A stretch of DNA of 25,144 nucleotides from an uncultured Phycisphaerales bacterium (GTDB lineage Bacteria; Planctomycetota; Phycisphaerae; WQYP01). Every line of letters begins with the position of its first letter. Within the stretch, counting starts at the first letter, position 1. Below are positions 14,053 through 20,678 of the stretch, in pieces. Position numbers and translations under genes: made by a program. The stretch covers positions 1 to 25,144 of the forward strand of contig CAIPTQ010000217.1 in NCBI GenBank assembly GCA_903868035.1. Reading direction: 5' to 3'. The notes beneath the pieces are model-generated. The model was not told the DNA's origin and ran no database searches. It saw nothing but the letters and a program-made list of their open reading frames with translations.

Positions 14053-15906
14053 CTATCGCAGTACGTCGGCACCTTCCGGGACGCGGTAGGCGCGGATATT
14101 TACACTCAAGTCTTGGCAGATGCGGACCAAGGATTGGCCTTTTGTGTCGAAGACGCCGATGAAGGGCGTTTGCTGAATGACTTTCGCGTGAGGGTAGCCG
14201 CCACGGCTGGCCTTGTCGAACAAGGCACGATCCATGACCAAAATTCGCTTATGTTGGGGGAAGCTTTCCTCGACAAGCCGCCAAGTGCGGCGCTCATAAT
14301 TCGGATACAAGGTCTGGCAGTCGGTCAGTACCGGCAGGAGATAGGCCCAACGCTTTTGATTGCCCACCAGCAGCACAACATGGGTGTCCTGGGCGTCGGC
14401 GGCCAGTTGGACGGCGTGGGCAATGTCCCATGCCTCTGCCACGTCAATAAGCTGGAGTACTTGAACATCGCCTAACTCACTGGCGATGACGGCGGGCATC
14501 TGCCGAGTGTGGTCGCGTGTCGCCAAGATGGAAAGGCCGAAAAATGCCACGAGAAGGACGCGGGGGATCCACGAACTTATGTTGGCGCGGGCAATCCACA
14601 TGCGTATAGCACCGCCAGTGCGGGGCTTGCCAGCAGGCGCAGTAACCACAGAACCGGAGAAGAGTTGTCGGACACTGCCCCACAAGAGCAACAGCATCGG
14701 CAGCACGGGAACAGCCAGGTACATGCGGGCGTAGGGGAAAAAGACCGAACTGCGGCCCTCATGGACGCGCTTGAAGCCCAGCGAGTACAGCCCAAAGCCG
14801 ACCGCCGCCAAGGTGGCCAGGGCGGCGGCCCAGCGGCGGCGAAGCAGTAGGGAGAACAGCACGGCTCCGAAACACATGCCCACCGCCCAGGCGGTGGCCG
14901 AGGCCGTCAGGCCGACGGGCAGGAAGTCATGCAGGGGGATTGCCAGATGGTTATAGAACTGGTGGAAATCGTAGCTCGACCAGTCGAGTTGGCCTTGGCG
15001 ATGATAGAGACGGTAGTCGTCGTGCAGTTTGTAATAGAAGAAGAAGATGCTCACAGGATATACCGCGCCGATCATTGCGCCCAAGCTGGCGTAGAGCCAG
15101 AAAGCGGCCTGCCGGAGGCGCGTGGCGAGGGCGTAGGCCAGGGCACCAGCCAGAAGGAGGCTGCAATTGGGGTTGACGGTCAGGGCGATAACGGCCAAAA
15201 GACCGACAAAAAAGAAACGCAGCGAGTTGCGCCATGGGCGGGGTTTGAGTGAAGGGATCGGCGGCAAGAGCGGATCGAGCAGGAGCAGGCAGGGGATGAT
15301 GGCGATGGCGATGCCGGTGACGAAACCCCGGGGCATGCCCGTGATCATGGCGTAACGCACGGGCAGGGCCAGCGGAATGAGCAGGGAGAGTGCCGCCAGG
15401 GCGGGGCGGTGGCGTCGCCAGGCGCTCCAGGCCATGGCCAGAAAGGGGAAGAGGCCCAGGGCCATTGTAACCGCGGGCAGGGCCGTCCAAGGGGCCACGC
15501 CGGCTTTCAGCAGCGGGGCGGCCAGATAGCCTTCCAGGCAGGAACTAAAGGCCTGACCGTAGAAGCACGGCTCGGGGATGTGGCCGTGTAATAGGTCGCT
15601 GGCGGAAAGCCACAGGAGTGTTTGGTCTTCATCGCTGTAGAGGAAGAGAAATTCGCGGCCCAGCGCAATGCGGTCTTGCAAGATAACCAGTGCCATGGCC
15701 AGAAGCAGCAGGGCTTCCAAGCCGCGGAGGAAAACCGGCCAGCGGAACACTTTGCGCCATAGGCCCATGCGCGGTGTAGATGTGAGTCCCTCTGGGGGCG
15801 GGACGGTGGGAGGCGTCAGCGCGGGCGGCATGCCGACGGCAGGTTCAGACGCCATAGCTGGGGGCGCGTCAGAAAAAGCCTGCGGCGGATGCTCGGAAAA
15901 TGACAT
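14053..15906 (-). CDS. polytopic membrane protein, GT-C glycosyltransferase-like
   Basis: The 617-aa product has a Pro/Ala-rich N-terminal tail (about 50 residues), roughly ten to twelve membrane helices and a soluble C-terminal region of about 140 residues. The loop after the first helix contains YSDEDQTLLW (D92-E93-D94), the place and style of the acidic motif that GT-C transferases use to bind a lipid-phosphate sugar. This supports, but does not prove, such a function. The start at 15906 is chosen because GGAGGA stands about 8 bases before it. The frame is open to 16005, but bases 15950-16005 are part of a repeated flank that also occurs, without this gene, at 23938. The gene lies 143 bp downstream of the first TPR-like gene on the same strand, so cotranscription is possible. 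Confidence 0.7.
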   Translation of the reverse strand: MSFSEHPPQAFSDAPPAMASEPAVGMPPALTPPTVPPPEGLTSTPRMGLWRKVFRWPVFLRGLEALLLLAMALVILQDRIALGREFLFLYSDEDQTLLWLSASDLLHGHIPEPCFYGQAFSSCLEGYLAAPLLKAGVAPWTALPAVTMALGLFPFLAMAWSAWRRHRPALAALSLLIPLALPVRYAMITGMPRGFVTGIAIAIIPCLLLLDPLLPPIPSLKPRPWRNSLRFFFVGLLAVIALTVNPNCSLLLAGALAYALATRLRQAAFWLYASLGAMIGAVYPVSIFFFYYKLHDDYRLYHRQGQLDWSSYDFHQFYNHLAIPLHDFLPVGLTASATAWAVGMCFGAVLFSLLLRRRWAAALATLAAVGFGLYSLGFKRVHEGRSSVFFPYARMYLAVPVLPMLLLLWGSVRQLFSGSVVTAPAGKPRTGGAIRMWIARANISSWIPRVLLVAFFGLSILATRDHTRQMPAVIASELGDVQVLQLIDVAEAWDIAHAVQLAADAQDTHVVLLVGNQKRWAYLLPVLTDCQTLYPNYERRTWRLVEESFPQHKRILVMDRALFDKASRGGYPHAKVIQQTPFIGVFDTKGQSLVRICQDLSVNIRAYRVPEGADVLR

Positions 15907-15949
15907 GGCGGCATCCTCCGGACTGGAAAGCGGCGCTGCGCCGTCATTA

Positions 15950-17207
15950 CACCACCAAGGCCGCGTGCCCGCCAGTGTTTGGGGATATCGGCTCAGCATT
16001 TCCATGGCGGACTTGTCAGTGAGGCCATGGCATCGGATACGCCCGAGAGCTACTTCGCCTGCGGGTTGGCGGCGATCCAGCCGTTGGCCCGGCCTATGGT
16101 GCCGTCCTGGGCCTTGTAGCAGCGGGCAATGAGTTCGTTGGCCGTGGTGATCTCCTTGGGGTTGTTGGCGATGGCCAGGGCCTGTTTGGCGGAATCCAGG
16201 GCTTCTTTGGGCTTGTCGGCGATCAAGAGTAGCGAGACGTGCTTGATGATGTTGGTCAGGTTGTCGTCGTTCAACTTCTTGAGCGCTTCCTCATACGGGC
16301 CGCTGTCGACCTTCACCGCCAAAACCAACGGCGAGGTGCGGGCGGCCTGGCCCGGCGGCGTGGAGGCGGCACCGGCGGTCGCTTCCTTGCGAAACTGCTC
16401 GACCTTGCTGCGGTCGTCCATGTTGGGCAGCAGGAACTGGCGGTCCAGAATGGTGATCGCATCGGAGGTGTTGGCCAGGGCCGTGACGTTGAAGTAGGAC
16501 TTGGCGGTGGCCAGCCCCAAAGCGTAGTCCTTCATGGCGTTGAAGGTCGTGATGCGCTGCTTGAGCAGCGAGTCGGTGATGGCCGGGGTGGCCGGGCAGG
16601 CGGCGATGGCCAAGGCGAATAGGTCGGCGATTTCCTTGTGTTTTTTCAGCGGGCTGAGTGCCGGCACGAGGTTGATCCGCATTTCGTCAGCGGCCGATTC
16701 GGCGTCGCGCTCCAGGCCCTCCTTGGCGGCGGCGAGGGCTTCCTGGGTCTTGTCCAACTGCATCAGCGACATGGCCTGCAGGGCGAAGCAATAGCCGTAC
16801 TTGGCGCTATTGGCGTCCAACTTGTACTTTTTGGCCAGCTCGATCAGTTCTAGTGTGTCGTTGGCGTGGTCGGCCAGGGGCATAATGATCGGGCGGCTGG
16901 TCCAAAAGGCGTTTTCGCCGGCCTTGGCGTCCTCGGCGAACCAGGCCTTGTAGGCGGCGAAGGCGGCGGCCACCTGGGCCATGTTGCTGGACTTGAGCTG
17001 GGTCTCCAAGGCCGTGCGGCGGGTGGTGGCGGCGGCTTGGGCGGTGGTGGGCGCGGCGGCGGGTTTGGCGGGGGTGGCCGGCGGTTTGGCGGGGGTCGCG
17101 GGTGGTTTGGCGGGTGCCGGGGTGGCGGGGCGGGCTTGGGCGAAAGTAGGCGCGGTTAGTGCCAACAGGCACGCGGCGGCAAGAACTTGAAACGAACGGG
17201 GGATCAT
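15950..17207 (-). repeat. duplicated segment, copy 1 (TPR-like gene plus 3' flank)
   Basis: This segment is homologous, in the same orientation, to 23938-25144. The junction at 15950 is sharp: sequence left of CACCACCAAGG is unrelated to that left of 23938. By hand alignment, 15950-16477 and 23938-24465 are both 528 bp with no gap and 14 mismatches. Beyond 16477 the similarity falls abruptly but remains clear through the whole gene. Confidence 0.9.
16050..17207 (-). CDS. secreted TPR-like Ala-rich protein, copy 1
   Basis: This 385-aa protein of unknown function starts with a signal peptide (SFQVLAAACLLALTAPTFA, cut near AQA). A low-complexity stretch follows with three PATPAKP-type units (about residues 25-55). 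The remainder is helical with TPR-like pairs (DTLELIELAKKYKLDANSAK, KTQEALAAAKEGLERDAES, KPKEALDSAKQALAIAN). It probably folds into a helical solenoid and binds partners in the periplasm or outside. The start at 17207 has AAGGAGCC 6 bases before it. A second copy lies at 24038 onward; between them sits a four-gene operon on the same strand. The C-terminal 140 residues differ from copy 2 by one residue, while the 140 before that differ at roughly a fifth of positions. Confidence 0.75.
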   Translation of the reverse strand: MIPRSFQVLAAACLLALTAPTFAQARPATPAPAKPPATPAKPPATPAKPAAAPTTAQAAATTRRTALETQLKSSNMAQVAAAFAAYKAWFAEDAKAGENAFWTSRPIIMPLADHANDTLELIELAKKYKLDANSAKYGYCFALQAMSLMQLDKTQEALAAAKEGLERDAESAADEMRINLVPALSPLKKHKEIADLFALAIAACPATPAITDSLLKQRITTFNAMKDYALGLATAKSYFNVTALANTSDAITILDRQFLLPNMDDRSKVEQFRKEATAGAASTPPGQAARTSPLVLAVKVDSGPYEEALKKLNDDNLTNIIKHVSLLLIADKPKEALDSAKQALAIANNPKEITTANELIARCYKAQDGTIGRANGWIAANPQAK

Positions 17208-17352
17208 GGTGGCTCCTTAGAACAGTGAATGGGCGGATTCAAGGTTTTGTAGCTGGTAGCTGTAACGAGGTCGGTTCCATAGCGTTTATACGGATGTGCA
17301 ATTTATGGTAGTAGTCTCGCAACTCCTTTTTCAGTTGACGTAATTGCTGCCA

Positions 17353-17769
17353 CTAAACGTGTCTCTGCAAGATATTGCCCAACAGAATACCACACGCTTC
17401 ACAACCTAATGCCGACAACGAGAGGAGAACCGAAAGCAGACCGAAATGATGGTCCCAATTTGACAAAGGCGCGATCCGGAAAACCCCAAGCGTCACTACA
17501 AGGACATAGACGACCGCACTTATTGCACTTTCATAAAATGTACCAATTTTGTCACGGCTGGACCATATCATCAAGAGTATGCGGCCAATCCATAACGGAA
17601 CCGTAAGAATTACGCAAAGCCCGGAGACCCCGATCACCGATCCAATCATTTCATATTGAGTTGAGTACTTCCAATAGGGCTGCTCAACAATGCACCAGTA
17701 TACGTGTCCCGCCACCACAACTAACACCAGGGAGATCGCATCGTAGAGCAAGATTTGGCCTATTCTCAT
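17353..17769 (-). CDS. small hypothetical membrane protein, last gene of the four-gene operon
   Basis: The 138-aa protein is not recognised. It carries about four hydrophobic segments: LLYDAISLVLVVVAGHVYW, IGSVIGVSGLCVILTVPLW, SAISAVVYVLVVTLGVFRI and FGLLSVLLSLSALGCEACGI. The ATG at 17769 is chosen because AAGGA stands 7 bases upstream and it follows the previous gene's stop by 10 bp; the longer frame to 17865 would run inside the preceding gene. The base composition is clearly AT-richer than in the flanking TPR-like genes. It may anchor or export the secreted products of its operon, which is inference from position only. Confidence 0.65.
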   Translation of the reverse strand: MRIGQILLYDAISLVLVVVAGHVYWCIVEQPYWKYSTQYEMIGSVIGVSGLCVILTVPLWIGRILLMIWSSRDKIGTFYESAISAVVYVLVVTLGVFRIAPLSNWDHHFGLLSVLLSLSALGCEACGILLGNILQRHV

Positions 17770-17779
17770 GAAGCAATCC

Positions 17780-18799
17780 TTAAGGTTGAGTGCTAGAACT
17801 TCGCGGCCGCGTATCCGCAAATGGCGGGGCAACCTTTGCAGCAGGCTGCGTAGACTGGGCAACAAGCTCTTGCCAAGTGAGTCTTCGCCTCTCGAGATCT
17901 GCCCATTGTACCTGCCCGCGCGGAGTGTTCAATTCGACTTTCAACCACTGCAAACGCTCCTTATCGAGCTTGCCTTTGGAGACGCTTTCGCAACACAGAG
18001 CGGCAATAATCCGCCGCTGTTTGGGCATGTCCGCATCCGCCACAATCCGCTCAAGCTGGCCAGTAATCTTGTCCGCCTGGATTAAGTTGCAGTTCCCAAC
18101 GATGCGTGATATTTCCGCGGCAACTTGCTGGGTGTCTGCAATATCACTTTCCGCAAAGATTGGTATCTTCTCGGCAAAGGACTTCATCCGATCCAACTCA
18201 CGGATTAGTCTTTGCAGCGAAGGCGATTCCCGTTGCTGGCGTGCAGCAGTCTCCAAACTCGTATCAGATTTGTCCGTTGGAAGTTCTTTCGCACAAGCCT
18301 TTAACTCCTCAAGAATGCGTTCTGCTGTGACTCTTCCAACACAACGCACTGCGCTCCGCTTCAGGTCCAAGGGGGTCTCTGGCGTTAAGAACGACATGGC
18401 AACATCGCGGATTACCGCGTCATTGTCACCCAGTACATTGCGATCTTCCACATTAATCAAAAGTACATACTCTTTCCATTTGCTCAGTGTGTTCGGCGAC
18501 GAAAGCAGTTCAGCAATATGCTGAATGCTGTATGTCTTGTCTTGAGCCACATATCCCAACATCTTCGCCAATGTTTGGTACACAGAGATCTCATCCGAAC
18601 CCGCTGTAGCCGCCACCATTTCAATGCTGCATTTGAGCTTGTCGCGTTCATCCAGTAGCTCAAACCACCGCCAGGCTTCAGATTTGGACAATTTGGTATT
18701 ATCAACAAACTGTTTCCAAAGGTTCTCGTTCACAGCGTATGCAAGTTGCCCGATTATAAGGGAGCATAGGACGCCGGTGCATAAAATTCGACAATTCAT
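17780..18799 (-). CDS. secreted helical protein of unknown function
   Basis: The 339-aa product has a signal peptide (ILCTGVLCSLIIGQLAYA, cut near VNE) and an almost entirely helical, charged mature part with possible HEAT- or TPR-like pairs, for example VIRDVAMSFLTPETPLDLKR and AVRCVGRVTAERILEELKAC. A central stretch (about 195-270) looks suited to coiled coil (LQRLIRELDRMKSFAEKI). It ends in a disordered Pro/Ser tail. No catalytic motif is seen. The start has GAGG about 8 bases upstream and lies 25 bp after the previous gene's stop. Its AT-rich composition (line 18421-18480 is 22 G+C of 60 by hand count) sets it apart from the GC-rich surroundings. Confidence 0.7.
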   Translation of the reverse strand: MNCRILCTGVLCSLIIGQLAYAVNENLWKQFVDNTKLSKSEAWRWFELLDERDKLKCSIEMVAATAGSDEISVYQTLAKMLGYVAQDKTYSIQHIAELLSSPNTLSKWKEYVLLINVEDRNVLGDNDAVIRDVAMSFLTPETPLDLKRSAVRCVGRVTAERILEELKACAKELPTDKSDTSLETAARQQRESPSLQRLIRELDRMKSFAEKIPIFAESDIADTQQVAAEISRIVGNCNLIQADKITGQLERIVADADMPKQRRIIAALCCESVSKGKLDKERLQWLKVELNTPRGQVQWADLERRRLTWQELVAQSTQPAAKVAPPFADTRPRSSSTQP

Positions 18800-18824
18800 A
18801 ACTCAATCCTCACATGGACCATTT

Positions 18825-20678
18825 TCATGGATGGGTTTCTGGTGACAACGATGCCGGATATGCCGCACGACTTGGCTGGAAAGTGGATTGCCAGAATGTC
18901 CCACGGAACGTGTTCGCGGAATAATTGAAGGCTCCGGATGTATACGCGGGGAAATTGGCTCGAACATATGTATCGGCGTAACCGCATTGGGTCACAGGGG
19001 CAAGCCAACCGTAGAAATCATCTTCTCCATCTTCTGGATCATCACCAAATGTATAGATATTATGGATCTTTAAGTTGTAGTAATAATTGGTTGCATCCCA
19101 ATATTTTATGTCATATCCATAATTGCCATCAGGATTCTTTTTTCCCCACACCATGATTCCATTCATCTCGTATGCGACTTCAACAAGGCCGTCGCACCTC
19201 ATTGACTTGATATCTGCCAAGTTGCCAGCCCAGTATTTGTATGTAGGGAAGATCGCCCCCCAATCCCATTCGTTGGTACATTCAAACAGGTCAAATCCAG
19301 TATACCACAAGTCGCCTCGATCGTAGAAATACTGTGCCGTGGCGAGTATCTTCAGGCGGCTCTTGTATCCGTCGATGTCATTGCCAATGCTACCCGTATT
19401 CGTATAGCAACCAGCGTATTTTGAACCTGCGGATGAATGGCAATGCGTTTCGAGCGTATTGTTGATCTTCACGATATTGCCCGTGACGCCCGATATCTCG
19501 GTAAGCGTATACTTTGCGTGATTTGTCAAATCATCCTTGACGCATGCCCCATTATATCGCGTCAACAAGCCGCCATGATGACGTTCCTGCACACCAGACA
19601 TTTGATTTTCTCGATACACTGCGTTACCGAGATTAATCATCACAGACGTGATCCTGACTCGGTCAACAGCCAACTGAGTGTTGGCGGAATCCCGCAAAGT
19701 GAAAGAAATACTGATATCGCGTTCCGCTATGCTGGGATCTATGGCCTCAATCCACAGACCTGATGTACACAGGGCCGCCAGGGCTTGCCGATCCGTTTCA
19801 CTGGATAGATTCCATACAATCTGATTGTTCGTTAAGGCAATCAGACTTCCCTTCGTGGATTGAGTCCACAACTTTATTCGATCAGCGCCGGATTCAATTT
19901 CGAGCGTCATCGTACATGAAGTCATTTGCATGACAGCATTCGAAACGTCGGGAACGAGTTTCGCTAAATTATCCTCATTTTGAATTGTGATGGTCCCTCC
20001 CCCTGTAGGCACTTCGCTCAGATCTGGAACGGGTTGATTGACAACTACACCAGCAGCCCATGTTCCATCTCCGTCATCATCGTCCCAATTCACAAGAACA
20101 TAGGAGCCGGTAGTCTCCTCGTCTGCTTCCGCAACCACATCACCTTGCACCCCGGCGGATTCTCCGCGATCAAGGTCCGCTCCTCCATTGTATACCACCA
20201 GGTCCATATTGTAGAACGTAAAGTAGAGAGTTATACTTGCAGGGCGGGAAGAATATTCCTCCCAATCGGTGATATCCGGTACTCGTTGTTCACGATATCC
20301 ATATGCTGAGACTGGCAATTCGTAGTTACCTGATGTTGCACTTTCGATGTGTAGAGTGACGATCGGACCGTAGGGATCTGGAGGAAGGCCCGTCGCCATC
20401 ACCGACCCACCCCAAAACCACCATTTTACGGTCAAGTTTGTCGGTGCCGCCCAGTACCAGCACCAGAATGGCCCTCGCCTTTCATATTCCAATTGGGTAG
20501 CGGGGTTATCCGGTTCAAGCCCCTGAAGCGTGATATCAATCGGCGAGTTGGTCTTCCCGGAGTTGTACTGGGAACCCGATGTAATCACAAGATTCTCATC
20601 AGCTTGCAACCTCGACGACACGAGGCTTATGACAACCACCATCAAAGCAATGATCCAATAACGTACCGAAAACTTCAT
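18825..20678 (-). CDS. secreted protein with probable permuted NlpC/P60 (papain-like) domain
   Basis: The 617-aa protein has a signal peptide (residues 1-26, ending SSRLQA). A beta-rich N-terminal part (27-340) includes VLVNWDDDDGDGTWAAG (194-210), an Asp-rich loop seen in many large secreted bacterial proteins and likely to bind calcium. The C-terminal region (about 355-570) shows His367/368 in ERHHGGLLTRYNG, then ATAQYFYDRGDLWYTGFDLF, then Cys495 in RCDGLVEVAYE. The order His before Cys, with these surroundings, resembles circularly permuted NlpC/P60 enzymes of the YiiX/YebB kind, which cut peptidoglycan peptides, amides or lipid esters. Assignment is by motif only. Four more cysteines (379, 413, 424, 467) could form disulfides. 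The start overlaps the previous stop as ATGA, with AAGGAG upstream, so it is translationally coupled to the propeller gene. Confidence 0.7.
   Translation of the reverse strand: MKFSVRYWIIALMVVVISLVSSRLQADENLVITSGSQYNSGKTNSPIDITLQGLEPDNPATQLEYERRGPFWCWYWAAPTNLTVKWWFWGGSVMATGLPPDPYGPIVTLHIESATSGNYELPVSAYGYREQRVPDITDWEEYSSRPASITLYFTFYNMDLVVYNGGADLDRGESAGVQGDVVAEADEETTGSYVLVNWDDDDGDGTWAAGVVVNQPVPDLSEVPTGGGTITIQNEDNLAKLVPDVSNAVMQMTSCTMTLEIESGADRIKLWTQSTKGSLIALTNNQIVWNLSSETDRQALAALCTSGLWIEAIDPSIAERDISISFTLRDSANTQLAVDRVRITSVMINLGNAVYRENQMSGVQERHHGGLLTRYNGACVKDDLTNHAKYTLTEISGVTGNIVKINNTLETHCHSSAGSKYAGCYTNTGSIGNDIDGYKSRLKILATAQYFYDRGDLWYTGFDLFECTNEWDWGAIFPTYKYWAGNLADIKSMRCDGLVEVAYEMNGIMVWGKKNPDGNYGYDIKYWDATNYYYNLKIHNIYTFGDDPEDGEDDFYGWLAPVTQCGYADTYVRANFPAYTSGAFNYSANTFRGTFWQSTFQPSRAAYPASLSPETHP

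Noticed and set aside
15907..16005. N-terminal extension of the GT-C-like protein to the ATG at 16005
   Set aside because: Bases 15950-16005 are part of a repeated flank that also occurs at 23938 without this gene, and a good RBS precedes 15906.
17320..17337. CAACT/AGTTG hairpin after the four-gene operon as terminator
   Set aside because: The stem is only 5 bp and there is no T-run downstream on the coding strand.
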